Shown here piece after piece: positions 42,296-54,988 of a stretch of DNA of 64,000 bases; the first letter of the stretch is position 1; each line of letters opens with the position of its first letter. The notes below the pieces were generated by a model, which saw nothing but the letters and a program-made list of their open reading frames with translations, made no database searches and was not told the origin of the DNA. The translations under genes were made by a program, and so were the position numbers. This stretch comes from Chlamydoabsidia padenii (Eukaryota; Mucoromycota; Mucoromycetes; Mucorales; Cunninghamellaceae): NCBI GenBank assembly GCA_025330725.1, contig JAIWND010000026.1:310001-374000 (forward strand), written 5' to 3'.

Positions 42296-45102
42296 ATGAC
42301 TGTCCACACTGATTATATACCTTCTACTTCTTTAAAACAAACTACAGAGGAATATACCCAGTCCTCTTATTCTACCTCTGATACTGATGACCACGATATT
42401 GGCTACTATTCCGATGCTTCCACTCGATCCTCTGATACCTTTGACCACCAAGACTATATTGCTGCTGTTGATCCTCTCGAGAATCCACAAAAGTCCCGCT
42501 ATGAAGATAATATTGGTTGCGTTGTCCAAGTGCGAACTGATGACGAACTGGACGATGATACTTCTGATTCGGACTCTGACCTTGAAGAAACACCACCACC
42601 ACCCGATACATCCTCTATCGACCACAACAACAACAACAACAACAACAAATCTGACAATAATGACACCGACTCTTCTTCCAGTGACTACTCCGACGAAGAG
42701 AATTATGAACCATTCCTCAGCCAACCAGTAACTGAACACCAAGAAGAACCTTATATCGTTCACAGCAACAATAATGACCTTCCAACAAATAATGTTACTC
42801 ATATGTCTTCTTCCTCTTCAGTCAGCTCCAACTCTGACCACTATTTTGATGATGGTACTATGGAACCTGGAACTCTTAATCGAAGTGAATCAGCGAATAC
42901 AGGGACAACAACACCATCTCTGGATGGAGACTTTGACAACAAACTGAATATCGAACACCACCAACATGACATCATATCAACAGAACCAGCAGACGAGGAT
43001 TATAGTGCCGTTAATTTGAACACCACGGATAGAATGATCAACCAAGCACTACCAACAGCAAGCAATCGCAACGCGCTTCGTCTCAGTACTTTATCTATAT
43101 CGGAACTCAACGACATATCATTACAAGGAGACACCACCACTACTGATGATCCATCCATCACCAATGCAGTTTTGAAATCCGCAAAATCTCCGATGTCACC
43201 CACTCCACCACCACTACCAACAAAAGATCGAGCTATGAAACCCACACCTATTGATACCACCTTAGTATCAACGAACACAGCAACCACCACCACCACCACA
43301 CCTACGATGACACCGTCAAGATCAAGTACAACACAACGGTTTGTCTCTGGACTTTGGTCGCCCTTTAAATCGACACCCACGAAGAAGATGACACGACCAT
43401 CCACCAATTTCACCGAACGACAAAAACGACCACCCAGTTGTGCATTACCAGGGTTTCAAGAAGCACTATTGGCTCAAATGGAACAACTTAACTCGGATAA
43501 TGGTAATGATCCCAAAGCTCAACAGCTTTTAAATCTCAAACGTCAAACTATTCGACAAAGTCTCGTGCTGGCTTCCTCTAATGTACCGGACAAGGATTAT
43601 TATGATTGGGGTAAGTAGATGTTAACATACGAAAAAAAAAACCCCCCAACTCATATATATCTTTTTGATTGTAGAATTCTGGACCTCGGTGATATGTGAT
43701 TTTGATCAGATGCAAAAGAACAAGGATACTATAATTGCTCAAGTACAAAAAGGGGTCCCACCTTCTTTACGTGGAATGGTCTGGCAACTACTCTCTAAAA
43801 GCAAGCAACTGGAATTACGGGATGAACATCAATATATTGATTTGCTTCGAACATCAAGTCCTTACGATAAAATGATCCAACGAGACCTGGCACGAACATT
43901 CCCTGGTCACGATTATTTTAAGGAACAAGATGGCGCTGGACAAGAAGGGTTGTACAATGTGGTCCGTGCATACAGCGTGTATGATACTGAAGTGGGTTAT
44001 TGTCAGGGTCTGGCTTTTATTGTTGGTCCTCTGTTATTAAATGTAAAGTACTCGATGAAATTAGAACAATCAAAATGGTTCTAACCACGTTTTATCTTTT
44101 TTGTTTAGATGCCTGATGAAGAAGCCTTTTGTATATTGATCCAACTAATGTCAAAATATGGCCTTCGAGGACACTTCACTCCCAATATGGAAGGTCTTCA
44201 TTTACGGCTTTATCAATTCGATTCTCTGGTGGCCGAGTACCTTCCTCATATCTCCCGCCATTTACAACGTCGTGGCATCGACTCGACCATGTTTGCCTCT
44301 CAATGGTTTATGACTCTCTTTGCGTACAAGTTCCCTCTTGATCTTGTCTTTCGAATATACGATATGGTATTTGTCGAAGGTCTCGATGCGGTGATGAAAT
44401 TCGCCCTAGCATTACTTAAACGGAACGAGACTCATCTATTGGAGTTAGACTTTGAACATTTATTGGACTTTTTAAAAAATGGACTGTTTGCAGAATACAA
44501 GGTAAAAAGCAAAAGTTTAATGATCTTCTCCTCCGACCTTCCTTGAAAAACTCACAAACTCTTTATAGGATGATGAACGACAATTAATGCAAGACATCAG
44601 TGATTGGAATATACCTCGGAAACGACTGATTCAACTAGAAAAGGATCACAAGGCACAGGTGATGAAGGACGAACAAGATGCGAAACTATTGGAATCATTA
44701 CAAAAACAACAAGCAACCCTCCAACAACGAGTGGATCATCTACGACAATCCACGACTACGATCGAAAAAGAGCATCAGGATGTACAAGATCAACTGCAGG
44801 ACAGTCAACATCAACGGCAGCAGATGCAAGAGGAACAGGTCTCGCTGAAAACAGTGGTGGATTCTTTACAGGTCGAGGCGGACAATATACCTTTGATGGT
44901 GGAAGCATCTTTTAAAACCGAATTCGATCAACTCTGTGCGGAAAATGCTCACCTAAATCAGAAAAATGCTCATTTGGAAGATCAACTCTCGGCTATGGAA
45001 GCGCTCTTGATCGATATGAAGATGCGGTATGCACAAAGTGAAAATGAACGTGATGAATTATCGAAACGTTTGTTTGAACTTAAAAAGGTGATTGGTCAGT
45101 AA
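42296..45102 (+). CDS. TBC-domain Rab GTPase-activating protein, Gyp5/EVI5 type
   Basis: Four exons (42296-43610, 43675-44042, 44109-44501, 44569-45102) give 869 residues. The first 400 residues are disordered, acidic, and rich in Ser, Thr, Asp and Asn. The TBC domain at about 455-680 carries both catalytic fingers: Arg512 in 'IQRDLARTFPGHDYF' and Gln549 in 'EVGYCQGLAFIVG'. Other landmarks are 'GVPPSLRGMVWQLLS', 'MPDEEAFCILIQLMSKYGLR' and 'STMFASQWFMTLFAYKFPLD'. A coiled coil of about 150 residues closes the protein. Together this is the Gyp5/Gyl1 and EVI5 layout. Such proteins stimulate GTP hydrolysis by Rabs (Ypt1/Sec4 in yeast), acting in ER-to-Golgi and polarised secretion. The specific Rab is inferred, not shown. 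Confidence 0.95.
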
Positions 45103-45651
45103 TATAGTCTTCCCCTTATCCTTTTATACTTTAACCTCTTTTTAATAAAAATGAATTGTGTTGACTTTTTTTTTTATAAAAAAAAAAAAAAAGGCAGCTT
45201 CAACATATTATGCAGACTTAATTATGGGTAGCGGGATATGTATGGGCATAGTAGTGATTGTGATGGGATGGGATCTGGTATCATACATATAAAGAAACAA
45301 GACTTGGCTTTGGTGCAGTGTTAAGCTTTAGTTGTACCACGAAGGAGGCACAAATGCCTGTTTATGCTGTCTATACAATACTAATAAAAGTAATAGGCGA
45401 ATATAATATATATATATTGGCACATGAACAAGTATCTTTACCCTTGGTGCACCATCGAGTAATTTCAAACCCCGATGCATGAATTTTTGCGTCCCACCCT
45501 TGGACTTTGAAATGCGTGGTGAGATGGCAAGTTTAAAGTGTCAGGTCTATCACAAACATAGTGGAAACACATTAAACTTTATTTTACATGTTTATATTAC
45601 ATTTATAGAAGATTTCAAGCACCTGTGTTGTTTTTATGAGCTTCCGTAAAG

Positions 45652-45682
<31 letters not shown>

Positions 45683-46162
45683 AACTTGGGCTATTTTTAT
45701 CCCTCCAAGCGACAACTTCCTGATTTTAACCTTTCACACCAATGCAAAAGTAAAAAAAAAAAAAAAAAAACCCTTCTGGACATGTATTATAAACATGTAA
45801 AATGAAGTTGGATGTGTTTCCACTATGTTTGAGATAGACCTAGCACTTTAAACTTGCCAACTCATCACGGATTTCAAAGTCCAAGTGTGGGCAATATACG
45901 GGAATCCGAATTTTTGAGTGACCACCGTTATCTACACATAAATGATCAAGACAAAAAAAGCATTTCACATGCAAAAATATGTTTTATTGTTAAAATAGAT
46001 AATGATTTATTGATTTATGTATGTATGTATGTATGTATGTGTGTGTGTGTGAATAAAGAGTATAGTTAAGCTATTTATGTCCAAGACATCACTAAACTAA
46101 ATGGGAGGTGTTATATATATAAATATAAAAAAAAAAAAAAGATGAGGGAATGGACAAACCAA
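45103..46162. other. Intergenic region holding a foldback element
   Basis: No gene seen between two converging genes. It contains the inverted repeat at 45493-45891, A/T runs, and a TATG/TG microsatellite at about 46018-46050. Confidence 0.6.
45493..45891. mobile_element. Foldback/MITE-like element with about 110-bp inverted arms
   Basis: The left arm 45493-45604 and right arm 45781-45891 are reverse complements over about 110 bases with roughly 85-90 percent identity by eye. Matching blocks include CTTGGACTTTGAAAT, GGCAAGTTTAAAGTG, AGGTCTATC, CAAACATAGTGGAAACACAT and TTTTACATGTTTATA. The 176-base centre holds a T run and an A run and has no coding potential. Weaker symmetry may extend to about 45463 and 45915. 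Target-site duplications were not identified, so the exact ends are open. Confidence 0.7.
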
Positions 46163-47553
46163 TCAAGAGAGTTCTTGTTCCTGCACCACCCGGACCAAAT
46201 TATCACGATGAATGACACAATCAGCATTCACATAACCCAAGATACTAGCGATTTCCGAGCTATTGCATTGTTTGATCCGACTGATTTCCGCGCTAGAGTA
46301 GTTCACCAACCCTTTACCGATCGACACATCCACCACACGAGTCTTGTCACCATCAATAGTAGTTTGCCGTAAACAGATCTGGACAGCTTGTTGAGCATTG
46401 AAGGTACCTTGGACGTCGACAATACCTGCTGCAAAAAGACTGCTTCGAAGACCAGGAGTCACCACCGCCTTGGCTGCACCGGCATCAATGTAAATGGTAC
46501 CTGCTGTATGTAATCCGTGTAAGATCCACCACTTGCGATCCATCATGGGATTGTTCTTGGCGATGAATTTGGTGTGTAGTGGTTTGTCCTCGGTGGTATT
46601 TTGGATGATGTTGATAATGTTGGTGGGTTTTGATCCATGTGTAATGATGGTGGTTACACCTGCTGCTGTGGCCAGATCTGCTGCAATTAGTTTTGTTATC
46701 ATGCCACCTGTTCCCAAGGCGGATCCACCAGAAACGACAGAAACTAGAATATATGTCTTGTGTGTGAGTGATATTATATTTCTTTTATTGTTTTACCTTT
46801 GTCTTTCAAAGCTGCCACATCATCGCATAGAAGTACGGGTTGAGCATCAGGGTTGGTACGTGGGTTGTCGGTATAGAGACAATCAACATCAGTCATCAGG
46901 AAGAGATAGTCTGCCTTGATCATTCCTGCCGTAATTGCTGCCAAGGTATCATTATCACCAAATCGAATTCCTTGAGTGGAGATGGTATCGTTTTCATTAA
47001 CAATAGGAACAACATCCATTGAGAGTAGTTCTTCAAGGCAGCTGACAGCATTAAGGTATTGGGATCGCTAAACATCAAAAAAGAAAAAAAAAACTGTGTG
47101 TGAGAGCCAAGTCCATTCCAAAATTAATTCCTATTTCCTATTACTTACATCCGACAAGTCATTTTTAGTTAATAGTACTTGAGCAACAGGTTGGTTGAAT
47201 TGCCCAAAAAGATCGTCATAAAGAGCCATCAATCGACCTTGACCGACGGCTGCAACAGCCTACATCATATAAAGTATAGAAAAGATTAGTATCTACAGTA
47301 TCAAAAACTGTCCCTGGTTTACCTGTCTCGCAGCTAATCCTGCAGGTTTTTCAGCAATGTTCAGTCGTCGAAGGCCAGTTCCCACGGCAGCACTTGTCAC
47401 CACCAAGACACGATGTTTCAAAGATTTTAACTTGAGGACAGTTTCCACCAGACCAGAGAGATTGGAGAGAATAGGAAAGTGAGAAGTTTCATCACAAATG
47501 GACGATGTACCCACTTTGATCACAATGGTTTGAGATTTAAAAGAAGGCTTCAT
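46163..47553 (-). CDS. PRO1: Glutamate 5-kinase with PUA domain
   Basis: Four minus-strand exons (47323-47553, 47149-47259, 46797-47067, 46163-46743) give 397 residues. The amino acid kinase domain starts '[14 protein letters not shown]' and continues with '[17 protein letters not shown]', '[18 protein letters not shown]', '[12 protein letters not shown]', '[20 protein letters not shown]', '[16 protein letters not shown]' and '[20 protein letters not shown]'. A C-terminal PUA domain follows from about residue 290 ('[14 protein letters not shown]', '[15 protein letters not shown]'). The enzyme phosphorylates L-glutamate to gamma-glutamyl phosphate, the first and feedback-controlled step of proline synthesis, in the cytosol. 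The PUA domain is usual in fungal and bacterial forms. The gene is divergent from a GPI-type surface protein, 339 bases between start codons. Confidence 0.97.
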
Positions 47554-47892
47554 TTAAAAGGATGAAAGAAAAAAGGATGAAAGGCACGATTCAAGAAAAA
47601 AAAACCCCCCAAGGGGGTGACTCACGGTGAAATTCAAATTCAATCGCCGGCTGAAATTTTAAGAAGACCAACCTGTCAAAATGGAAACCTTGTTTGATCT
47701 CGAGGGGGGGGGTACCGATGCAACAACATGGGTTGAGTCGTAATCATGTCTTAGTTCATTTCCGTAAGGAAAAAGGATGGAAGGGGGGAAAGTGAAAACC
47801 TTGAAAACCCTCATTTGCATAAAAAGCGTCGAGTTCTCGAACACTCTTCTCTCTCTTCCACTTTAACGCTAAATCGCACTTGGTATCTAATC
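47554..47892. other. Divergent promoter between PRO1 and the Ser-rich protein gene
   Basis: 339 bases separate the start codons. It contains AAATTCAAATTCAATCGCCGG around 47635-47650, followed by CTGAAATTTT, a divergent copy of the dispersed element. Runs AAAAAAAACCCCCC and GGGGG near 47600-47617 could pair. No gene seen. Confidence 0.5.
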
Positions 47893-48373
47893 ATGCAATT
47901 CAAGTTCCTCCTTATCGCTTTTATTTTCGCATTCATTTTCAATGCCCAAGCACAAGGTAAGTTTTGAAAATATACTAGACGGAAACACTCACTTTTTTCA
48001 ATCATTAGATGGCCCCGGGCAAGAGGGTGATGGTGGTGGTATGATTGGAAGTGGCAGTGCTGTCAGCTCCATTATAGCCACTGCCTTATCTGGATCTGCC
48101 AGTTCGACTGCGACCGAATCCAGTGCTTCTTCTTCTGCTGCCTTGTCCAGTTCTTCTTCCTTGGCCGAATCAAGTGCCTCTTCATCTGAACCTACTAGCA
48201 GCGTGAGCAGCAGTGTGAGCAGCAGTGTGAGCAGTGACAGTGTGTCTGCCTCGGCATCTTCTTCCCAAACCGGTTCCCCTAGTGCTGCCAATGTCTTGAC
48301 TGTCGGTTTCCCTACTGAAATGGTCGCTTTGTCTGCTCTCTTCATTGCCAGTTTCATTGCCATTGTTGCCTAG
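47893..48373 (+). CDS. Ser-rich GPI-anchored-type surface protein
   Basis: Two exons, 47893-47956 and 48009-48373, give 142 residues. It has an N-terminal signal peptide (MQFKFLLIAFIFAFIFNAQA, cleavage near AQAQ-D), then a short Gly-rich segment. A Ser/Ala/Thr-rich body follows with the repeated unit SSVSSSVSSSV encoded by near-identical codons at about 48198-48240. A C-terminal hydrophobic segment ('MVALSALFIASFIAIVA') is preceded by small residues, as expected of a GPI-attachment signal. Such proteins are heavily O-glycosylated at the plasma membrane or in the wall. No domain is recognised, so the precise role is unknown. The dense Ser codons make the reverse strand open as well, but that frame has no signal features. 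Confidence 0.85.
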
Positions 48374-49685
48374 ATGATAAGCTTTTATTTTATAATAATC
48401 TAACTCTTTATATGAGACTACATTAATTAATCATTCATCTTAATAAATGTTATAAAAACTTTTTCTTACTCGTGTAACATTCATGCAGAACTTCTTTTTG
48501 ATCTAGCCATAATTCAAACCCCGGTCTGGGAATAAAATGGGGGCCGACGGCAGATTTTTTTTTTTTTTTTTTTCTTATCCTTTCTTGTTTCTGTTCCAAA
48601 TGTAAAGGTGAAACTCTCTTGGTTTGCCCGAAACAAAACCACACCATCTTTTTGTTTGTCTTGGACTCCTTTTGTAAACAGGTAAGCAGAATCAAGAACA
48701 TCTAGTCATTACACAATCCATCATTCAACATTGTAACAAACGTTGGAAAATTAACACTCTTTTACTCTAGGCATTCAAAGCGTATATGTCTCTTCTTTTA
48801 CACTGCTCATACTAGACAATGTTAAATAACTATGCCATCTCACTCTCTCTCTCACTCTCTCTCTTTCTCTCTTTGATCAACCAAGCTTAATAGGTCTCAA
48901 TTAGATACATCGACAAACTGGATTGGATATGTGGAAAACACAGTCATCATCAGGTAAAAGAAACGCAATTACCAAAGTAACTTTATTAACCATGATGTTT
49001 AAACATAGTTTACTAGACTATACCATACTATTGGACTTCTGGACGCGGTTGCATCGAAGGCTACTCGATTGCATAGTGGATATGGATATGTTTATTATCT
49101 TTTTTAGTTTATAATCATAACTTATTAAATAAAGTCATATTATATATATATATCATCTCCATGTCTCTTTATACTGTTTTAATCCTTCACATTACTGCCC
49201 TTCTCACCTAGTAAAGCCATTAATGGCCATTCTTTCTGTCGGGATTTGAACTTTAGAACCCAGTTTAATACAATCCTATTGGTTGTTAAAAAAGACGCCC
49301 CCAAAGCGTATAGAAACAAAAGGAAGTCTATTGCGCGTACCAAAAGTATCAATCCAAGTTGGAGAAAAGAGATCAATTAGTATGATAGAAAAAAGCAGGT
49401 GGATGGATAGATTTTACAAAGGGGGAAATGCAGAAACGTTAATTTGTTTGTTTACCAGATACACACACGTCACTCGTCTCCCCTTCGTCAGGACAATCTC
49501 CGGTCCCTATTAAATCGCTTGATTTTTCACTTTTCCCTTTTTTCATTTTTTCTTCCCACTTTATTCCTCTCCCACTTTTTTTTTTTTTTTTTTACTTGTT
49601 TGATCCATTCTTTGTTTCATTACTACTTTTAATTATCCCTTTTATAAAAACTATTACCATCCCATCAGTGAATAACGAACAAGCT
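48374..49685. other. 1.3-kb intergenic region, no gene seen
   Basis: Contains TTCAAACCCCG at 48513-48523, a T run at 48556-48573, CT repeats near 48840-48875, an exact GGGATTTGAA at 49241-49250 and a T run at 49577-49593 before the next gene. Confidence 0.5.
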
Positions 49686-52600
49686 ATGGCTCAGCCTCAA
49701 GTCAGGAGAAATACCTGGGAAGGGTAAGTAATCTGTTTAAACAGACTTGGTGTTTGTATGCGACTAGGTTGAAGGTGCGTAATGTGGGATGACCAGTGAA
49801 TTGAAAGATAGTGAAGGGTTTTTATTTTACTATAGACCCTTTATCTACCTTTTTTTTTTTTTTTTTTTTTGTTTTTGGTTTGTCTTGGTTGCATACTATT
49901 AAAAAGAAGGGGGGAAAAGGGGGGAGAGGGAAACGATGACCATTGATATTCAACTAACCTGCTTTTTTTTTTCTCTCTTTTTCTTCTCAAATAGGCTGCC
50001 AGGTGGTCGATCAGTGGTGGATACAACAGAAACCGAATTGCTCCATATCTATATCTATGACTACTGCAAAAAGCACAACTTTAATCAAGCTGCTCGATTC
50101 TTTGCCGCTGAAGCCAACGTCAGCGCTGACCAACGACCTCCTATCGATATTGCAACAGGGTTTTTAGCTGATTGGTGGGGCGTATTCTTGGATGTCTATC
50201 ATGCACAAAACAAGGATATTACAGCGACAAAAGGTGCCGGGGTACATGACGAAGTAAGTTACTATTAAAAAAAAATGGTAAAGGTGTATGGTTATTATTT
50301 TATTTTATTTCATACTTACTTGTCTTGCTTTTAATAGTATCACGAACTAGTCCGCAACAGGAAAGAAGAAGTACTCCAACAACAAAGGACGTTTAACATG
50401 CAACAAGCCATCCAACAACAACAACTTCGTAGGGCATCGGAAATGCAACGTTTGGGACAGTCACCCCAGTTGCATCATAATCAAGTTCAACAGACCCATC
50501 CTGCACAACCACCACATGTACCATCTCAGCAACAACAACAACAGCTACACCAACAACAACAACAACAACAATTGGCTCAATCACGAGATCACCGGTCATC
50601 ACCAGTCAGTAGCATCGCATCATTACCTAACAACGGTGGTATTCCTCCTCCAAATAACAATAGTACAGGTGGGCCTACTAATGGGAATCCTATGGTCAAC
50701 ACACCGCAAGCACTTCCAGCTTCTTTACCTCAACAACAACAACAACAACAACAACAAGCTCCCACTAGTAGACTTGGTACATCCTCTCCATCCTTCTCAC
50801 CTCAACAAGTACAACGTCCTGGTATCCCTGGCAATGGTGGAAACGAAAACATGGCCGGTCACCCTGAAATGATGAATCCTGCTATGATGAACACTCAAGG
50901 AATACCTATGAATCCTCAAGGCCAAATGATGATGAACCAACAACGTCTAGTCGTCAACCCTCAGAATGCTATTATCATCAACATTATGAATGCTTTGGGT
51001 TTAGGTGGTCGTGATCCTCAGACTTTGACTCCAGATGAAAGGGTAATACAAAAGGAAAATGGGGTAGGTTGTGTTTTATTCTTTGACTAACACTCTATAT
51101 TATGTAGGCTAATGTACAATTGCATTTCCGAAGGCAGACTATGCAAATGAATCAACATGGGATGATGCGGAACTCGTAAGTTGTGTAATTAAAAGGAAGT
51201 ACATAGGTGTACTGACTTGTCTTCATTGATTTGATATAGGAATATGATGGTTGTGAATAATCCAACGCAAGCCAGGCTCCAAATGCAACAACAAATGATT
51301 GCAAATCAACAAATGTTACAACAACAGCAACAACAACGACAACAACAGGCACAATTACACCATGGTCAACCTCAAACCCCACAAATGCAACATCAATTAC
51401 AACATGGTCAGCCTCAACCCCCGCAGCAACAACATATGCAGCATAGTCAAAGTCAACATTCACAGCAACACCAACCTCCAACACCGCAACAGCAAGCTCA
51501 ATCTCTGCCTCAGGGTCAACAACGTCAACATGGCCAACCGCCCATACAGTCCCAACAAGGTAATCAAGGGCCACAAAATCATCACCAATCTATGGAACAC
51601 CAACAATTACAACAGCAACAGCAACATGACATACCACAACCTACCCATTCAGTCATGAACAATCAAGCAGGTAAAGTTTTCTTCATGATGGTTGTTAAAA
51701 GAAACAATAATGAAACTAACTGACTTTTTTGAATATGCTCATATAGGAAACGGTCAAAGGATACCCGGTGCAATGACACCCGATAATGCCCCTATAACAG
51801 GACAAGGTCAAATGGTGAATAATGTGCAAAACTCTGAACAGTTTGGTGGTGGAGAAGGTAATGAAAAAGAAAAAGAGGGAGGACACGACTGAACTTTGAA
51901 CTAACTTGAACTTTATGCCAAATCTTCAATAGGAATGAACATGATGATGGCTGAACAAATGATGAAGAATGGACAATTATCTGGATTGACACAACAGCAA
52001 CAACAGCAACAACAACAGGTACGCGTGGGTGTTGAAAAGATAACACTGGATAACACTTTGAACTGACTCTTTTATAATACCTTTAATTAGTTTTTGATGG
52101 AACACTATCATCAACAGCAACGTACGCTATTCAGCCAGCGCCGGATGATGCAACAACAGGGCGGTCAGGTACCACCTAATCCGAGTATGATGAGCCCCAT
52201 TCCTCCTGCACCTATGAATGCTGGATCGCCGCAAGATGCCGATAAAAACAATGCATCGCTTGCACAATACCAACGTCAACAATTACAATACACCATGCAA
52301 CAACGTCAGCAATATAACCACCACCACCAGCAGCAGCAGCAACAGCAGCAACAGCAGCAACCCAACTTTAGTCAAGATCCTCATGCTAACTCAAGTCAGT
52401 CGCCTCAAATGAATCGCAATTTGACCAAACCATCAGCACCACACCAACAGCTACCCACTCAAAAACGACAATTACAGCAACAGCAGCAGCAGCAACATAA
52501 CCAAAAGCGCCAAAGAGCGAACAATGACTCTGATGGAACAGGTGGGTCTCAAAATGCGAATCAATCCCCATCACCACGTCTCATGAACACAACGCCAATA

Positions 52601-54260
52601 CCACCAAATACACACAACCTTCCTGGATCATCTCATGGGTCGCCAATATTATCGCAACCGAATTACAATCAAGATCCCACGAATGGCAGTAACAGTCAAT
52701 CCCCTCAAATGGATCGTGGCTTGACCAAACCTCCAACACCACAACAGAAGCAGACCAGAACACCGCAACAAGCTCCTCGACAATTACCAAGCTCAGTCTC
52801 TTCACAACAAGAACAATCAATGTCAAGGATGGGATGGAATCCGTCTCCACTTGGTGATGGTGGTAATATGCAATCATCTGGAATGATGGATGGTACCAAG
52901 TCACCATCAACACAGCCATCAGCAATAGGCGTGGATACATCTAGCGGTGCCTTTGACAATGGATCAAGCAACAACAGTAACATGATGTCTTTTGACTTGG
53001 AGCGCTTCATGATGAGCGATGGTGGTGACTTTGGCGAAATCTTTACCACAGAACAAAATCTTCTCATGGGCAGTGAAAACAATGAACTATTTGGTGGTGG
53101 CTTTTTATCAAATATGGGTGGTGGTGGATTCGGCGGCGAAGCAAGCTCTTCTCTTGGTGGTATCGACAATGCAACATCAGTACAAGTCTATGGTCAACTA
53201 ACAGGTCACAACAACAAGGTGAATACGGTCGCATTCTCCTCGGATGCACAATGGCTTGCAAGTGCAGGTCATGACAAGAAGGTGATGGTTTGGTCGGTAC
53301 AGGAAAAACAACTGCGATGGACATTGGAAGGTCACACCCAACAAATCACATGTGCTCGCTGGAGTCCTGATCAACGCAACTTGCTGGTGACAAGCTCTTA
53401 TGACAAATCTTTACGGGTATGGGATCTTGGTCAAGCTATGAAGGAAGGTGGCGACGGGGTGAAACAAATCGCCAAGTTTAGCTGCAAGGCTCAAATCACC
53501 GCTGTGGATTTTGCACCTAATCGACCTGACACTATTTGCTCTTTGGATGCCGAAGGTGAACTCAACGTATGGAATATTTCCTCCTCCAAAAATGAAAAAA
53601 CAATCAAAATGGTAAGTATACAATATAGATTGGAATTGAGAGTAACACTTACCCGCTTTTTTTTTTTTTGAATAGGCGGCATCCAAATCACTATTTGCAG
53701 CTAATCCACTACGATTCCATCCTCGTCTTGGCAAGATCCTGGCCTGTGCAGCTGGTAATCAAATCTTCATCATTAATATCGATGCCGCCAAGAACAACAC
53801 ATCAACCGGGGATTCCTCAGCCGTCCGTACCATCAACGTTGAACACTCAAAAAACATTTGCAGCTTGGATTGGTCTATGGATGGGAGTTATTTGGTGACT
53901 TCCTCTGAAAACGAAGTGATGGTCTATGAAACTGGTCATTGGAAACTAATCAACAAACATACAGCCACCGACAAAATATCAGCTTGCGCCTTTATGCCAT
54001 CAACAACAATTGACAACAGTGGAGAAGCAACCCAAGGACAAGGCGGAGGGGCGACTGGTGCGCGAAAACTGTGTGTGGTCTATGGCTGTTATCAATTTAT
54101 CTATGTTTGGCAATGCAATGTACCTGGATCACAACCACAGCGAATGGGTAAACAATATGGAATGGTGGCTGGATTGACATGCGCTCATACGAATGGACAA
54201 TACATTGTGGCATCTGCAAGTCATCATAAGGAAGATAATCTCATGCTTTGGACACTTTAA
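49686..54260 (+). CDS. LUFS/LisH and WD40 transcriptional corepressor, LEUNIG/Flo8-related
   Basis: Nine exons (49686-49723, 49995-50253, 50338-51042, 51108-51175, 51240-51670, 51747-51857, 51933-52018, 52091-53611, 53676-54260) give 1267 residues. Residues about 25-100 are the LUFS domain with LisH: 'LLHIYIYDYCKKHNFNQAAR', 'FFAAEANVS', 'IDIATGFLADWWGVFLDVYH'. Residues 100-880 are low-complexity with many Gln runs, Pro and Met. The last 380 residues form WD40 repeats, for example 'YGQLTGHNNKVNTVAFSSDA', 'WLASAGHDKKVMVWSV', 'LLVTSSYDKSLRVWDL' and, near the end, 'KEDNLMLWTL'. This is the plant LEUNIG arrangement. Ascomycete Flo8/SomA proteins share LUFS and regulate filamentation and adhesion, but to my knowledge lack the WD40 end. 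A nuclear corepressor role is inferred. Short exons 4-7 are all in polar low-complexity sequence, so minor boundary errors are possible there. Confidence 0.92.
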
Positions 54261-54706
54261 CCATTGACTCTTTCTAACGACAAACATATCAATTAAACTG
54301 ACTAGCTTGATCTACTCCTCGGGCGAACTAGTATATACACTCTCCCCTCTCTCTCTCTTCCATCCATTTTTTATACATATATCAGTAATTCATTCTATCA
54401 TATCTTACATATACTCATTTAAACAAAACATCATCAATTTTATCCTTTTGTTTTTGATTCTACATTTGCATCAATCAATATATCTCTTTGTATCATCGAA
54501 ATAAAGGCTCTATTATATCTTTACAACATGTCTCTAATGCTGAAAGGAAAAAAAAAAAAAAAAAAAAGGAAACGGGGTCTTGTTTAATTAAAAAGAGGAG
54601 GATAAAGACAAACGGAAAAAAAGGGGGGAGAGTATTAGTCACGATGTTACTAAAAAAAAAGGGGGGGGGACGACATCGGTTAGAATATACAAGAGGATAA
54701 CATCCT
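54261..54706. other. Intergenic region between converging genes, no gene seen
   Basis: CT-rich 3' flank of the LUFS gene, an A run at 54549-54567 and smaller homopolymers. Nothing else. Confidence 0.5.
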
Positions 54707-54988
54707 CTAACGTTGAAGTGGATGAAAAGACAGCTGCATAAATGAGAGGGAATTCGGGATTTGAAAATAATGTGGTGGTGGTTTACGGATATAGGAGTGC
54801 TGGTATTCATCGTACACCCAGCATCTCGAGCATTGTTCAAGGGTCAAGAATCGATTACAGATTTCACATTTTTTGTGACAATCAGAGCAGAACCAGTTGG
54901 ACGATAATGGTTTTTCACATTCTCCACACATCACCTTGTCAAAGGAAGATGTGGTGGGGGAAGAAGGTGGAGAAGGGAAAAAGTTCAT
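54707..54988 (-). CDS. Small Cys-rich zinc-ribbon-like protein
   Basis: A 93-residue frame starting at the ATG at 54988. After a Pro/Ser-rich start it has four closely spaced Cys pairs: 'MCGECEKPL', 'WFCSDCHKKCEICNRFL', 'EQCSRCW'. The spacing suggests two zinc knuckles. I do not recognise the family. The part after about residue 68 is uncertain: a GTAAAC donor near 54786 and an AG near 54734 could remove the segment that contains the exact dispersed element at 54756-54765, changing the C-terminus. GCGGGAATTAAA lies just upstream of the start. Confidence 0.6.
   Translation of the reverse strand: MNFFPSPPSSPTTSSFDKVMCGECEKPLSSNWFCSDCHKKCEICNRFLTLEQCSRCWVYDEYQHSYIRKPPPHYFQIPNSLSFMQLSFHPLQR

Noticed and set aside
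42332..42802. Antisense Val/Ile-rich frame opposite the Rab-GAP N-terminus
   Set aside because: Reflects Asn/Asp/Thr codon runs of the real gene.
46018..46050. TATG/TG repeat as a CRISPR or telomere-like array
   Set aside because: A simple microsatellite without spacers or telomeric unit.
47998..48363. Antisense 121-codon frame opposite the Ser-rich surface protein
   Set aside because: Open only because of repeated Ser codons; no signal peptide, start context or family.
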